Below, one piece after another: positions 1 to 20,398 of a stretch of 64,000 nucleotides of DNA. Numbering within the stretch: position 1 is the stretch's first letter; each line of letters starts with the position of its first letter. A program made the translations under genes and the position numbers. This DNA comes from Rouxiella chamberiensis. GTDB taxonomy: Bacteria > Pseudomonadota > Gammaproteobacteria > Enterobacterales > Enterobacteriaceae. Below the pieces are notes generated by a model that did not search any database, was not told the origin of the DNA, and worked only from the letters and a program-made list of their open reading frames with translations. The stretch is from positions 3,410,001-3,474,000 of the forward strand of contig NZ_CP114058.1 in assembly GCF_026967475.1 (NCBI RefSeq). Direction: 5' to 3'.

Positions 1-56
1 GTTTCTGTCGTAAAGATATCGGCTATCGCGCGATTGCCCGCGAGCAGGGTAAATAA
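1..56 (+). CDS. purD: Phosphoribosylamine-glycine ligase, C-terminal end only
   Basis: Only the last 17 codons and the TAA stop are in the window, reading FCRKDIGYRAIAREQGK. This tail closely resembles the C-terminus of enterobacterial PurD (GARS), which joins phosphoribosylamine and glycine in step two of purine synthesis. The position supports the call: in E. coli purHD also converges on the hupA region from the other strand. The rest of the gene lies to the left of base 1, so nothing can be said about its catalytic domain. A strong terminator follows about 20 bases later. Confidence 0.8.
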   Translation, partial: FCRKDIGYRAIAREQGK

Positions 57-75
57 TTTCCCCTGCGCTTCTCAA

Positions 76-99
76 AACCCGCCGCGTGCGGGTTTTTTT
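76..99 (+). terminator. Rho-independent terminator after purD
   Basis: A 7-bp perfect stem (AACCCGC / GCGGGTT) with a 5-base loop runs from 76 to 94 and is followed by a T run to 99. The As before the stem give a short U tract on the other strand too, so it may also stop minus-strand transcription leaving yjaH. Confidence 0.85.
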
Positions 100-127
100 A
101 TGGCCGGAATTCGATAAGAAAGGCTGA

Positions 128-826
128 TTAATTAAGCTCGCCGGCCTTGGGTTCCCAGCGGCAGAAATCTTCGTTCGCCACCAGCAGCAGTTCATTGCCT
201 TCCGGCGCGGTCAGCCAGGCAAGACCTAGCTTGTCATTCGCTTTGGCGGCGCGTTTGGCCAGCCAGACCTGAGAGCGCACATTGAGGCTCAAGGTCACCG
301 GCGTACCGGCACAGGTGGTTATCACGCCCTGTCGCCAGCGGCCCTGCACCAGCTGGACATTTCCGGCACGCAGCGTTTTACTGAGGTTCAGGACTTTGTC
401 GGCCTGATATTTGAAGCGCTCGATTTCATCCGTGGACAGTTTTTCGCGCGAGTCCATCAGCTGACGCTGCATAAAGCTCACGTTGCCTTCCTGATCGAAT
501 CTTAATGTCACGCCCAGCTCTTTGGTGGCGGCATGACTTTCCTTGATCAGGTGCAGATGGTTGTCGACGTATTCATAGCGGGTGATCACCGTGTCCTTGC
601 CGTAATACGGGCTGTAGACGTTGATCAGGGTTTGGGGTTGATGATGTTCGTCATCTTCACGCCACAGGCGATATATGCCTTGGTCGGCGACGTAGCCGCT
701 TGCGCTGAAAAGAGGGGGATTCTGACTGGAACTACATCCGACCAGACTGAGGGCCAGTAACGCAGCCGCCAGTCTGGGGGTAATAAACGAAAGGGACCGC
801 GCCGGCCCCTCGCTTATTCTTTTCAC
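128..826 (-). CDS. yjaH: DUF1481 family putative lipoprotein YjaH
   Basis: About 232 residues with an N-terminal signal sequence (a hydrophobic run rich in Ala and Leu) ending in a lipobox LVGC, after which the mature protein would start at Cys and be anchored to a membrane. The rest is a soluble domain of the DUF1481 type; its function is unknown. It lies directly downstream of hupA, as in E. coli, probably on the same transcript. The start is uncertain: the frame is open back to the hupA stop, no ATG is available, and GTG at 826 is the most reasonable choice, though TTG at 835 is possible. No good ribosome-binding site is seen for either. Confidence 0.75.
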   Translation of the reverse strand: MKRISEGPARSLSFITPRLAAALLALSLVGCSSSQNPPLFSASGYVADQGIYRLWREDDEHHQPQTLINVYSPYYGKDTVITRYEYVDNHLHLIKESHAATKELGVTLRFDQEGNVSFMQRQLMDSREKLSTDEIERFKYQADKVLNLSKTLRAGNVQLVQGRWRQGVITTCAGTPVTLSLNVRSQVWLAKRAAKANDKLGLAWLTAPEGNELLLVANEDFCRWEPKAGELN

Positions 827-835
827 TGCAAGCAA

Positions 836-1108
836 TTACTTAACAGCTTCTTTCAAAGCTTTGCCTGAAACGAACGCTGGAACGGTAGCAGCAGCGATTT
901 TGATTTCTTTGCCTGTCTGCGGGTTACGACCAGTGCGCTCGTTACGTTGATTGACCTTAAAAGTCCCGAAACCAACTAATTGTACAGCTTCACCCTCTTT
1001 CAGAGACTCGGTAATAGCGGACAGAGTAGATTCAAGAGCAAGTTTAGCCTGTGCTTTAGAAAGATCAGCTTTGTCAGCAATTACATCAATCAGTTGAGTC
1101 TTGTTCAT
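836..1108 (-). CDS. hupA: DNA-binding protein HU, alpha subunit
   Basis: Ninety residues, exactly the HU length, and almost identical to E. coli HU-alpha. The N-terminal helices ([20 protein letters not shown]) form the dimer core. The bacterial HU signature [20 protein letters not shown] at about residues 46-65 forms the beta arm, including the Pro that intercalates into bent DNA. HU compacts the nucleoid and assists replication, recombination and repression loops. The ATG is preceded by AAGGA at a normal distance. yjaH follows at once. The 190 bases upstream hold its promoter. Confidence 0.98.
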   Translation of the reverse strand: MNKTQLIDVIADKADLSKAQAKLALESTLSAITESLKEGEAVQLVGFGTFKVNQRNERTGRNPQTGKEIKIAAATVPAFVSGKALKEAVK

Positions 1109-1224
1109 AAGTTATCCTTTACAGTGTGTTTATCGTTTGCAAAGCATCGAGTGCGACGGATATGCCGATTGACAGCACCCTCCTGCATACACGCACCGAT
1201 AGCCACTTTTTGTTTCGCACCCCA

Positions 1225-1254
1225 AATGTAGACCAGACAGGGTACGGATGTGAA
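1225..1254 (-). promoter_or_regulatory. Candidate sigma-70 promoter of hupA
   Basis: Reading the minus strand, TTCACA (1249-1254) and TACATT (1225-1230) are separated by 18 bases and lie about 115 bases before the hupA ATG. Both boxes are moderate matches. In the same gap, TAAGGC and GCCTTA near 1265-1300 could form a weak stem after yjaG. This is a motif-based guess only. Confidence 0.35.
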
Positions 1255-1299
1255 GCCTTGAGACACGACAAATAAGGCGTTAAATCACGTTTTAGTGCC

Positions 1300-1890
1300 T
1301 TATTGCGTTAAATTTATCCCAATGTTACTCACAGCGGCTTCACGCAGGTCAGAACGTAACCCTTTTATCAATTCGAGGTCACGTTCTTCACAGTCAGCCA
1401 ACAGGCGGAAAATCTCCCATTGGATGTCCCATTCTTCTTCAACAGCCGGTATGACTTTCAGCTCTTCATCGGTCATTTCCCTGCCCGCCTGAGTCATCTC
1501 CAGCATGGCAACGGTTCGGATTGATGTTTCGCTGATAGCGATGGCATGTGCCAGTGTTTCACCGCTCAAACGCGAGTGAATCAGCTCACCCAAAGCGATA
1601 CAGGCATCGATTGCCGGATAAACGCCGTAAAGATCGTAGTCTTCTGCCGAAGGAATCGCTTCCTCAAGCTTTTCGAGCTGGGAGTCAAAGTTAACCTTTG
1701 CATCTTTTATTACAAGCGTTTCCCACACCAGATCCAGAATTTTGCGATAAATCTGGGGTTCACCGAACCCGGATTGCAGGCAAAACATCTGATAATTGGG
1801 ATACATACGCTCGCAAAGGCTCGCCATAAACGTCAGATGTTGCCAGCTTTCCAGCTTTTCCAGACGTAAATGAATCGGGTTACGTAACAT
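1300..1890 (-). CDS. yjaG: DUF416 family protein YjaG
   Basis: A 196-residue cytosolic protein of the DUF416 family, the same size as E. coli YjaG and in the same place between nfi and hupA. It begins MLRNPIHLRLEKLESWQHLT and is largely helical and acidic, with no signal peptide or membrane segment. No catalytic motif can be recognised and the biochemical role is not known. It runs in the same direction as hemE and nfi, 69 bases after nfi ends, and so may be the last gene of a nudC/hemE-nfi-yjaG transcript. Confidence 0.88.
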   Translation of the reverse strand: MLRNPIHLRLEKLESWQHLTFMASLCERMYPNYQMFCLQSGFGEPQIYRKILDLVWETLVIKDAKVNFDSQLEKLEEAIPSAEDYDLYGVYPAIDACIALGELIHSRLSGETLAHAIAISETSIRTVAMLEMTQAGREMTDEELKVIPAVEEEWDIQWEIFRLLADCEERDLELIKGLRSDLREAAVSNIGINLTQ

Positions 1891-1959
1891 GTTTTTTCTC
1901 GTTAACTTTTCTGGGCGGGAGTTTACCTGAAATTATGACAGCCTCCTACGCCTGGATTC

Positions 1960-2641
1960 TTAAAGCAGGCCGCTCAGCCGTTGCCAGCGCTGAAAAGCGG
2001 TGCGATTGGAGGCGACGGCGTCAGCCCAGCGAGTGGGTTCGGGCAGGCGGTATCCTCGGGTGCATTGTTCAACCCAGTAAAGGGCCGATTCCATGCCGAT
2101 ATTATTGCCGGGAGAGATAAACAGCGGATTGCAGCGCAACTTGCTGCGCCATACCCAGCCAATCTGCTCGTCGCGGTCCCACAGCGCCTGCCTGGCGCCC
2201 GCTTCATCGCCGACGGGCAAAAACTTGCCGCACAGACGGCTTTTCGCCACACCAATAGTCGGCACGTCAATGGTCAAACCAAAATGGCTGGCTACGCCAA
2301 GACGCCGTGGATGGGCGATGCCCTGCCCATCAACCAGCAGCAAATCGGGCGTATGCTCCAGCAGCTGCCACACTTCGGTCAGTGCCGGGCATTCGCGAAA
2401 GGACAGAAAGCCGGGAATATACGGGATTTGCGTGGGGATACGGGCAATCTTGTGCTCCACCAGCGTCATCGACGGATAATGCAGCACGGCAACGGCGGCG
2501 CGGGTAACATCGCCGCCCTCTTCAAAGCCGATATCGGCGCCAGCAATATACACCGGATTGATGCCGGAAACGGGGTCTTCGAGCACCAGTTGCTGGGCCT
2601 TGACTCGCTGGTTCTTCGCGCATTGCTCCGGTATCAATCAT
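1960..2641 (-). CDS. nfi: Endonuclease V (deoxyinosine 3' endonuclease), N-terminus uncertain
   Basis: Endonuclease V nicks DNA one base 3' of deoxyinosine and starts repair of deaminated adenine. Family motifs are clear: AGADIGFE (metal-binding Asp), [11 protein letters not shown] (substrate wedge), [18 protein letters not shown], and the C-terminal [15 protein letters not shown]. The frame that holds these motifs opens only with TTG at 2637. ATG at 2641 has an excellent AGGAG site 5 bases before it but is in another frame ([10 protein letters not shown]), which looks like other EndoV N-termini. A single extra base near 2605-2612 would join the two, so this is a possible small indel. Its start is 17 bases after the hemE stop. 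Confidence 0.9.
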
Positions 2642-2658
2642 GCTGACTCCTGTCTTTA

Positions 2659-3726
2659 TCAAGCTTCGTGGTACTGACGAGACAGCGAATGCACTGCCTC
2701 GACAAAGGCACCGGCGTTTTCTGGCGGAACATCCTGATGGATGCCGTGACCGAGGTTGAAGACGTGTCCGTTACCCTGACCGTAGCTGGCCAGAATCGTC
2801 TCGACTTCACTTTCGATGCGCGCCGGTGAAGCATAGAGCATAGACGGATCCATGTTGCCCTGCAGAGCCACTTTGTCACCTACGCGACGACGGGCTTCGC
2901 CGATATCGGTGGTCCAGTCCAGCCCCAGCGCGTCACAACCGGTGGCCGCAATCGCCTCCAGCCACTGACCGCCGCCTTTGGTGAACAGCGTAACCGGTAC
3001 GCGACGACCGTCGTTTTCACGGATTAACCCATCGACAATCTTGTGCATGTAGTTCAGGGAGAACTCGAGATAGTCGCGGCCCGTCAATACGCCGCCCCAC
3101 GAGTCAAACACCATCACCGACTGGGCACCGGCCCTGATCTGCGCATTCAGATACAGAATGACGCTGTCGGCCAGTTTGTCGAGCAGCAGATGAAGCGTAG
3201 CCGGTTCGGCATACATCATCTTCTTGATTTTGGTAAAGGCCTTGCTGCTGCCGCCTTCAATCATGTAGGTCGCAAGCGTCCACGGACTGCCCGAAAAACC
3301 GATCAGCGGCACTTCGCCCTTGAGGTTTTTACGGATGGTGCGCACCGCGTTCATCACATAACCCAGCTCGCCTTCCGGATCGGGAATGGGCAGTTTGGCT
3401 ACGTCGGCATGGCAGGTCAGCGGCGAAGCGAAACGCGGACCTTCGCCCGCTTCGAAATAGAGACCCAGACCCATTGCGTCGGGGATGGTCAGAATATCCG
3501 AGAACAGGATCGCGGCATCCAGCGGATAGCGGCGCAAAGGTTGCAGCGTGACTTCACAGGCCAACTCGGCATTTTTGCACAGTGACATGAAATCGCCCGC
3601 CTGGGCACGCGTCGCTTTATACTCCGGCAAATAGCGGCCTGCCTGACGCATCATCCAGACCGGGGTGACATCAACGGGCTGGCGTAACAGCGCGCGCAGG
3701 TAGCGATCGTTCTTTAACTCGTTCAT
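2659..3726 (-). CDS. hemE: Uroporphyrinogen decarboxylase
   Basis: HemE removes four acetate carboxyl groups from uroporphyrinogen III to give coproporphyrinogen III in heme synthesis. The start [20 protein letters not shown] gives 355 residues, the usual bacterial length; an upstream in-frame extension to 3768 has no family similarity. UroD signatures are present: [15 protein letters not shown] near residue 20 with its substrate-binding Arg, and [17 protein letters not shown] near 145. It is followed within 20 bases by nfi, which points to co-transcription. Confidence 0.97.
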   Translation of the reverse strand: MNELKNDRYLRALLRQPVDVTPVWMMRQAGRYLPEYKATRAQAGDFMSLCKNAELACEVTLQPLRRYPLDAAILFSDILTIPDAMGLGLYFEAGEGPRFASPLTCHADVAKLPIPDPEGELGYVMNAVRTIRKNLKGEVPLIGFSGSPWTLATYMIEGGSSKAFTKIKKMMYAEPATLHLLLDKLADSVILYLNAQIRAGAQSVMVFDSWGGVLTGRDYLEFSLNYMHKIVDGLIRENDGRRVPVTLFTKGGGQWLEAIAATGCDALGLDWTTDIGEARRRVGDKVALQGNMDPSMLYASPARIESEVETILASYGQGNGHVFNLGHGIHQDVPPENAGAFVEAVHSLSRQYHEA

Positions 3727-3786
3727 TCTAGGCAAGATCCTTAATAATCTGCTGATCTTTGTGGGCATATCGAGCCCATAACGGCG

Positions 3787-3814
3787 ACCTGACCTCTTTC
3801 GACAAAGGTCAGGT
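3787..3814 (-). other. Hairpin between nudC and hemE
   Basis: ACCTGACCT and AGGTCAGGT form a perfect 9-bp stem around a 10-base loop. On the minus strand, the direction of nudC and hemE, no T run follows it, so it is not a standard terminator. It could mark an RNA-processing or regulatory point in the hemE leader; function is not shown. Confidence 0.5.
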
Positions 3815-3850
3815 GCCTAAAAATAAGGCGGACATTGTAGCACGTCGGGC

Positions 3851-4627
3851 CTAGGAATCTCCCTCTGCGCGGCACAGAACCACCGTGTCTTCTATCAAAC
3901 GACGGGCGATGGTGCCGACGGCGGGCAGCAGCGGCAAGGCATCGAAGCGATACCAGCCGGCATTGAGCAACTCCTTGGGATCATGCCGTATTTCGCCGCT
4001 GTCGTAATCGGCCATAAATGCCATCATCAGCGAATTCGGGAACGGCCACGGCTGGGAGCTGACGTAGCGGACGTTTTTAACCTTGATATTGCTCTCTTCC
4101 ATCACTTCGCGGGCGACGGTCTCTTCCAGCGTTTCACCCACTTCGGCAAAACCGGCCAGCACGGTGTGAACACCTCCGCGATGACGGACGTGCTGCGCGA
4201 GCAGAATTTCGTCGCCGCGCCGAATGGCGACGATGATGCACGGGGCAATTTGCGGGTAATACCGTTCTTTACAATGTCCGCAAAGTGCGGCCCATTCGGT
4301 TTTGCTGACGTGCATTTCATGCCCGCAATACCCGCAGAACTTATGTGACCGATAGAACTCGGAAAGTTGCACGCCACGGCCGACCAATTGGAATAATTCG
4401 CGATCCTGATCCAGTAATTGTCGCGCAGAAAGCATATGATCCTTCATGCTTTTGCGGATCATCCAGACAGGTTCACCCTGCCACTCGCCAATCTGTCGGC
4501 CAATGTTGCCCGCGAGCGAAAATGCGCTGGCGGATCCGTTCGGCAAAGATCCTTCCGGTAACCACAATTTGCCTTCATAGCTGACTATCCACCAGCCGCT
4601 GTGTTGATCTGTTATCTGGATTTCCAT
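3851..4627 (-). CDS. nudC: NAD-capped RNA hydrolase / NADH pyrophosphatase
   Basis: A 258-residue Nudix hydrolase that removes the NAD cap from RNA 5' ends and splits NADH to NMNH and AMP. It has an N-terminal domain, a zinc ribbon with two cysteine pairs (CGYC near residue 98 and CGHC near 116), then the Nudix domain with the box [20 protein letters not shown] (G-x5-E-x7-RE-x2-EE) and the NudC-specific SQPWPFPNS motif after it. It is divergent from rsd and upstream of hemE, as in E. coli. Confidence 0.97.
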   Translation of the reverse strand: MEIQITDQHSGWWIVSYEGKLWLPEGSLPNGSASAFSLAGNIGRQIGEWQGEPVWMIRKSMKDHMLSARQLLDQDRELFQLVGRGVQLSEFYRSHKFCGYCGHEMHVSKTEWAALCGHCKERYYPQIAPCIIVAIRRGDEILLAQHVRHRGGVHTVLAGFAEVGETLEETVAREVMEESNIKVKNVRYVSSQPWPFPNSLMMAFMADYDSGEIRHDPKELLNAGWYRFDALPLLPAVGTIARRLIEDTVVLCRAEGDS

Positions 4628-4731
4628 GTTGTTGTTGCCTAACCTCGACTACACTGACAGTCTGGAAGAAAAAGTTACTTTAGTAAGCTTTAACCTTTGA
4701 TGAATTTAAAAACATACTCACGGAGTCAACC

Positions 4732-5250
4732 ATGTTAACTCGTCTCGAAAGGCTGACCCAACGCGTTGGCGGCAGTAATGAGCTAGTCGATCAATGGCTA
4801 CACGCACGTAAAGAACTTCTGGTTTCCTACCTTACGCTTGTTGGGCTGAAACCAAATAAAGAAACTCATATCCCGCTTAACGAAAAGGCCCTGGACAGTT
4901 TTTGTCACCATCTGGTTGATTACCTTTCTGCCGGTCACTTCCACCTCTATCACAGGATAGTTGAAGAAGTCGATGGCACCCAAGCCGTGATTGCCCAGCA
5001 GGCCGCCGCAAGAATTTTCCCTGCGCTGGAAGCCAATACGGAAACCATCATGGCATTCCACGACAGCTATACCGAAACCGAATTCAAAGACGAAGACATC
5101 TTTGCCTTCAACTACGCCCTGTCTGATATCGGCGAAGCGCTCGATGCCCGTTTCGAGCTTGAAGATCAACTCATTATGGTGGCGATGGCCTCTAAATTCG
5201 AATCCTTGCCGCCTGTTGCAAACGACGAAGCCATAGTACGACCTGCTTAA
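4732..5250 (+). CDS. rsd: Regulator of sigma D (anti-sigma-70 factor)
   Basis: A 172-residue all-helical protein of the Rsd/AlgQ family. It binds region 4 of sigma-70 and favours use of other sigma factors in stationary phase; in E. coli it also stimulates SpoT under carbon starvation. Family residues are seen in [21 protein letters not shown] near the start and in [22 protein letters not shown]. The ATG has a CGGAG site upstream. It is divergent from nudC with about 100 bases of A/T-rich promoter region between them. It is a little longer than E. coli Rsd (158 residues) because of its C-terminal part. Confidence 0.95.
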   Translation: MLTRLERLTQRVGGSNELVDQWLHARKELLVSYLTLVGLKPNKETHIPLNEKALDSFCHHLVDYLSAGHFHLYHRIVEEVDGTQAVIAQQAAARIFPALEANTETIMAFHDSYTETEFKDEDIFAFNYALSDIGEALDARFELEDQLIMVAMASKFESLPPVANDEAIVRPA

Positions 5251-5264
5251 CAGTTTTGCCGAAA

Positions 5265-5287
5265 AACCCTGCAAAGGGTTGTGTTTT
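5265..5287 (+). terminator. Weak hairpin terminator after rsd
   Basis: AACCCT and AGGGTT pair around GCAA (5265-5280), followed by GTGTTTT. The T run is broken, so termination may be partial. A second palindrome (GGCCTGC / GCAGGCC, 5321-5338) lies just before the riboswitch with no clear U tract. Confidence 0.5.
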
Positions 5288-5342
5288 AGAATCAGCCTCG
5301 TATATTGAGGTTTCTTAAACGGCCTGCACATGCAGGCCCATT

Positions 5343-5455
5343 CTTGTCGGAGTGCCTAGCGTAAACCCTGATTTATCGGGAATTTACCAGGCTGAGACCG
5401 TTAATTCGGGATCCGCGGAACCTGATCGGGTTAGTACCCGCGAAGGGAACAAGAG
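5343..5455 (+). promoter_or_regulatory. TPP riboswitch (THI element)
   Basis: The aptamer core is clear: GGAGTGCC near 5349, GGCTGAGA at about 5390, and the stretch from GGATCCGCGGAACCTGATC through GGGTTAGTACCCGCGAAGGG, closed by pairing of CTTGT near 5343 with ACAAG near 5450. It binds thiamine pyrophosphate and lowers expression of the thi operon when thiamine is plentiful. About 130 bases of leader separate it from the thiC ATG at 5589. I see no strong intrinsic terminator there, so control by hiding the ribosome-binding site, perhaps with Rho, is likely, as in E. coli thiC. Confidence 0.95.
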
Positions 5456-5588
5456 TAATTAATTGCGTTTGGCTTTTCTCGCCGCTTTCTCTTTATACGA
5501 AGCGCGACAAGATTCAGATACACGCTTACTCCCGCCGTAAACCTCCTGACAAGCAATTTTCCCTTTCGCTAATCACGAGGAATTTGCT

Positions 5589-8197
<2,609 letters not shown>

Positions 8198-8208
<11 letters not shown>

Positions 8209-8948
8209 CAACGAATTTATGCGCTACAGCCGCCAGTTGCTGCTGGAAGACATCGGTATGGATGGGCAGGAAAAAATCCGTGCGGGCAAGGTGCTGATTG
8301 TCGGACTCGGCGGTCTTGGCTCGCCGGCGGCGCTTTATCTGGCGGCGGCGGGCGTCGGCACGCTGTTTCTGGCCGACGACGATACCCTGCACGTCTCCAA
8401 CCTCCAGCGGCAGATTCTGTATCGTACTGCCGATACCGATGACTACAAGGCGAAAGTTGCCCAGCGCGAGCTGGGCAAGCTGAACCCGCTGTGTCGGACC
8501 GAGGTGTTTACCTCGCGACTCGACGAAGGCAATTTACAGGCCATTGTCGCACAGGCGGATCTGGTTCTGGACTGTAGCGACAACATGGCGACTCGTCATG
8601 CGGTCAACAAAGCCTGTGTCGAAGCCGGAAAAACCCTGATAAGCGGCAGCGCCGTGGGCTTTAGCGGTCAGCTTCTGGTGATTGAACCGCCCTATGCGCA
8701 CGGCTGCTATCGCTGTCTTTATCCTGACCTCGATACACCGACCCGCAACTGCCGCACTGCCGGCGTATTGGGGCCGGTGGTCGGCGTCATCGGCACACTT
8801 CAGGCGCTGGAAGCCATCAAGATGCTGGCGGGTTGCGCCAGCCCGCTTTCCGGCAAACTGCGGCTGTTTCGACGGCAAACAGCAGAGCTGGCGCACCTTG
8901 CAGCTTGCGCCATCGGCAGGTTGTCCGGTGTGCGGGGGCACGCAATGA
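8198..8948 (+). CDS. thiF: ThiS adenylyltransferase, frameshifted near its C-terminus
   Basis: ThiF is an E1-like enzyme that adenylates the C-terminal glycine of ThiS. The first 224 residues are normal: [17 protein letters not shown] nucleotide-binding loop, [33 protein letters not shown] zinc pair and [13 protein letters not shown]. After LRLF the expected tail, with its second zinc pair (CPVCGG) and stop at 8948, is in the next frame. An extra C at 8870 explains this; removing it gives 249 residues (E. coli 251). As assembled the frame runs on through thiS and looks like a ThiF-ThiS fusion, which is an artefact. Start at 8198 overlaps the end of thiE. Confidence 0.93.
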
Positions 8949-9145
8949 ACATTACCGTCAATGACAGTGATTACCAGTTCGAGGCTCCCATTACGCTGGA
9001 CGGATTACTGGCGTTTCTCGAACACTCTCAGTCCGGCAGTGCGCTTGCGGTCAATCAGGTCATCGTTCCCCGCCCGCAGTGGGCGGAACATCGACTGGAA
9101 GACGGCGACAACGTCGTGATATTTCAAGCCATTGCAGGAGGATGA
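8945..9145 (+). CDS. thiS: Sulfur carrier protein ThiS
   Basis: A 66-residue ubiquitin-like protein, identical in length to E. coli ThiS, ending in the obligatory Gly-Gly (FQAIAGG). ThiF adenylates this tail and it then carries sulfur as a thiocarboxylate to ThiG. The ALAVNQVIVPRPQWAEH stretch is typical of the family. Its ATG overlaps the true thiF stop (ATGA at 8945-8948), which confirms the restored thiF frame. thiG starts 3 bases after its stop. Confidence 0.95.
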   Translation: MNITVNDSDYQFEAPITLDGLLAFLEHSQSGSALAVNQVIVPRPQWAEHRLEDGDNVVIFQAIAGG

Positions 9146-9148
9146 CCC

Positions 9149-9922
9149 ATGCTCAAGATTGCTGATACCACCTTTACCTCACGCCTTTTCACCGGCACCG
9201 GAAAATTCTCGAGCGCAGCATTGATGCAGCAGGCGATTGTGGCTTCCGGGACGCAGCTAGTCACCATGGCCATGAAACGCGTGGATTTGCAGCGCGGCGG
9301 TGACGATATACTGCGCCCGTTAGAGGAGTTGGGTTTACGGCTGCTGCCCAATACTTCCGGCGCGAAAACGGCGGAAGAGGCGATTTTCGCCGCCCGACTG
9401 GCGCGTGAAGCGCTGGGCACGCACTGGGTAAAACTCGAGATCCATCCCGACCTGAAATATCTGCTGCCCGATGCCGTGGAAACGTTGAAAGCCGCCGAGG
9501 CGCTGGTTAAACAAGGCTTTGTCGTCTTACCCTATTGCAGCGCGGATCCGGTGCTGTGCAAACGCCTCGAGGAAGTCGGCTGTGCGGCGGTCATGCCGCT
9601 CGGTGCGCCTATCGGTTCCAATCAGGGTCTGCAAACGCGCGAATTTCTGCGCATTATCATTGAGCAGGCCAAGGTTCCGGTGGTTATCGATGCAGGTATC
9701 GGCGCGCCCAGTCAGGCCGCCGAAGCGCTGGAACTCGGCGCCGATGCGGTGCTGGTCAATACGGCGATTGCCGTGGCAGGAAATCCGGTCGCCATGGCGC
9801 AGGCCTTTAAACTGGCCGTGGAGGCGGGGCATCTGGCACGGGTCAGCGGCTTGGGAGGTAAATCGGCACAGGCCTATGCATCAAGCCCGTTGACCCAGTT
9901 TCTGGAGAATGTGCAGGTATGA
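9149..9922 (+). CDS. thiG: Thiazole synthase
   Basis: ThiG is a TIM-barrel enzyme that builds the thiazole phosphate ring from deoxyxylulose phosphate, dehydroglycine and ThiS thiocarboxylate. The 257-residue protein shows the expected MKRVDL and [13 protein letters not shown] regions, a Lys in [10 protein letters not shown] that forms the imine with the sugar, and glycine-rich phosphate-binding loops ([23 protein letters not shown]). RBS AGGAGG is well placed. Its stop overlaps the thiH ATG. Intact. Confidence 0.97.
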   Translation: MLKIADTTFTSRLFTGTGKFSSAALMQQAIVASGTQLVTMAMKRVDLQRGGDDILRPLEELGLRLLPNTSGAKTAEEAIFAARLAREALGTHWVKLEIHPDLKYLLPDAVETLKAAEALVKQGFVVLPYCSADPVLCKRLEEVGCAAVMPLGAPIGSNQGLQTREFLRIIIEQAKVPVVIDAGIGAPSQAAEALELGADAVLVNTAIAVAGNPVAMAQAFKLAVEAGHLARVSGLGGKSAQAYASSPLTQFLENVQV

Positions 9923-11062
9923 AAAATTATCAAGGCTCCGGTTTTCAGGATCACTGGAAAACGCTGGACTGGGATGACATTTCGCTGCGCATCAACAGCA
10001 AAACGGCGGCGGATGTCGAGCGGGCGCTGAACAGCCCGCGTGTGAGCCGTGAAGATTTTATGGCGCTTATCTCGCCTGCCGCCCTGTCGTATCTCGAGCC
10101 TATGGCGCAAAAGGCGCAGCAGCTTACCCGCCAGCGTTTCGGCAATACGGTCAGTTTCTTTGCGCCGCTTTATCTTTCCAATCTTTGTGCCAACGAATGC
10201 ACCTATTGCGGGTTTTCGATGAGCAACAAGATAAAGCGCAAGACGCTGGACGAGATTGAGATCGAAAAAGAGTGCGAGGCGCTGAATGCGCTGGGGTTTA
10301 AACATCTGCTGCTGGTGACGGGTGAGCACAAGACCAAAGTCGGCATGGATTATTTCAGACGACATTTCCCGGCGATCCGTCGTCATTTCAGTTCGTTGAT
10401 GATTGAAGTCCAACCCCTGGAGCAGGATGAGTATGCCGAGCTGAAAACGCTGGGTCTTGATGGGGTGCTGGTTTATCAGGAAACCTATCATGCCCCCACC
10501 TACGCGCTGCATCATCTGCGTGGGCAAAAGCAGGATTTCCTGTGGCGGCTTGAAACGCCCGATCGTCTAGGACGCGCCGGAATCGACAAGATTGGTCTGG
10601 GCGCGCTGTTTGGTTTGTCGAATAACTGGCGGACCGACAGTTACATGGTGGCCGAGCATCTGTTTTATTTGCAGAAACACCTATTGGCAAAGCCGCTATT
10701 CGGTGGCGTTTCCGCGTTTACGTCCTTGTGCGGGCGGTATCGAACCGGCATCGATACTCGATGAAAAACAGCTGGTGCAGCTGATTTGCGCCTTCAGACT
10801 ATTTGCGCCTGATGTTGAACTCTCTTTATCGACCCGTGAATCGCCCTATTTCCGTGATCACGTGATCCCTGTAGCGATAACGACCGTGAGCGCCGGTTCC
10901 AAAACGCAGCCCGGCGGCTATGCCGAGGATGATAAACCAGAGCTGGAACAGTTTGAACCGCACGACAACCGTCCACCAGCACGGGTCGCCGAAGCGCTGA
11001 CTCAGGCAGGATTACAACCGGTGTGGAAAGATTGGGATCGGCATTTAGGCAGAAGGCTCTAA
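9919..11062 (+). CDS. thiH: Tyrosine lyase (2-iminoacetate synthase), frameshifted as assembled
   Basis: ThiH is a radical-SAM enzyme that cleaves tyrosine to dehydroglycine for ThiG. The cluster motif [10 protein letters not shown] (CxxxCxxC) lies near residue 92, followed by the usual LVTGEH and [10 protein letters not shown] regions. After LFYLQKH the conserved protein ([20 protein letters not shown]) moves to the next frame; an extra C at 10681 explains this. Corrected length is 380 residues (E. coli 377), ending at 11062. As assembled, translation stops at 10764 and loses about a quarter of the protein. Confidence 0.94.
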
Positions 11063-11173
11063 CCCCATATTGCCAGATATCCATCCGTCAGGCGGCTCCC
11101 TGAGGTTTTCTCCGGTAAGTGACGGGTGAAATGAGGACGGCCAACGGAGTGGCAGTGTGCAAGATAAAAGGTA

Positions 11174-11201
11174 AAAAAACCGCCCCGAGAGGCGGTTTTT
11201 T
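11174..11201. terminator. Bidirectional terminator between thiH and rpoC
   Basis: AAAACCGCC and GGCGGTTTT pair around CCGAGA, with an A run before and a T run after, so it can stop transcription from both sides. It separates the converging thi and rpoBC transcripts. The same hairpin core occurs again at 47171-47192. Confidence 0.93.
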
Positions 11202-11223
11202 ATTGGCTGGTTAACGGGAAGAA

Positions 11224-15461
<4,238 letters not shown>

Positions 15462-15539
15462 TTAGACCTGTTAGGCACCTGGTCTGAATGGTATACAGGC
15501 AGGTGCCCCTGTGACCAGTGTGAATGCGAGTATGCTTTG

Positions 15540-15590
15540 CATACTTCAAGTTGCAGGCGCGCTGGTCGCCTTCCTGCAACTCGAAATATT
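15540..15590. repeat. Palindromic intergenic repeat between rpoB and rpoC
   Basis: The arms TACTTCAAGTTGCAGG (15542-15557) and CCTGCAACTCGAAATA (15573-15588) are inverted copies with two mismatches, around a 15-base loop. The sequence resembles short palindromic repeats common between genes in Serratia and Yersinia relatives. It lies in the rpoB-rpoC spacer and would form a hairpin in the mRNA in either orientation. There is no long U tract, so it is not an intrinsic terminator. Confidence 0.65.
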
Positions 15591-15600
15591 GGGTGCAAAC

Positions 15601-19629
<4,029 letters not shown>

Positions 19630-19843
19630 AGGGTTCCTCAGCTCGCTGATCAGTGACCCAATCTTGTCTGCCCGGATGGACAGTTCATGCAACACCATTT
19701 CTGTCGATCGGAAAGCGAAATACTTTCCGCAATACTCGTTTCTATCGCTCTTAAATCATTTCGTTGCGCATTATCCCTGGATGAGCCAGAGCAAGCGGCG
19801 GCAATATATTAAGTAGGTAGATAGAAATAAATATTGGAGTGGT

Positions 19844-19874
19844 TCAGTGGTCAAACAGTGTGAAACACCACTGA
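19844..19874 (-). other. Stem in the rplL-rpoB spacer, likely RNase III site
   Basis: TCAGTGGT and ACCACTGA pair (8 bp) around a loop in the mRNA between rplL and rpoB. E. coli has an RNase III cleavage stem at this place that separates the ribosomal protein and polymerase messages. The remainder of the spacer (19630-19843) shows no gene. Confidence 0.5.
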
Positions 19875-19887
19875 CACTCTATAGCGC

Positions 19888-19918
19888 AAAAAGGCTGGTG
19901 ACTAAAAAGTCACCAGCC
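19888..19918 (-). terminator. Attenuator between rplL and rpoB
   Basis: An 11-bp perfect stem, GGCTGGTGACT / AGTCACCAGCC, is followed on the minus strand by TTTTT. In E. coli a partial terminator at this place lets only about one in five transcripts continue from rplL into rpoBC, which sets the ribosome-to-polymerase ratio; the same role is inferred here. Confidence 0.88.
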
Positions 19919-19962
19919 ATCAGTCAGTTAATTAAAACTGACTGCACTCAGAAAGCAGTGGC

Positions 19963-20328
<366 letters not shown>

Positions 20329-20398
20329 TTAGATTTGTTCCTAGAAAACAGAAATAGTTTATACGTAAGCGAAACGTGACAAGAAAGGAAGTTGCTGA

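Noticed and set aside
5321..5338. Palindrome GGCCTGC-ACAT-GCAGGCC taken as a REP element
   Set aside because: It has no REP family signature and no second copy in the window; it may simply be part of the rsd 3' end.
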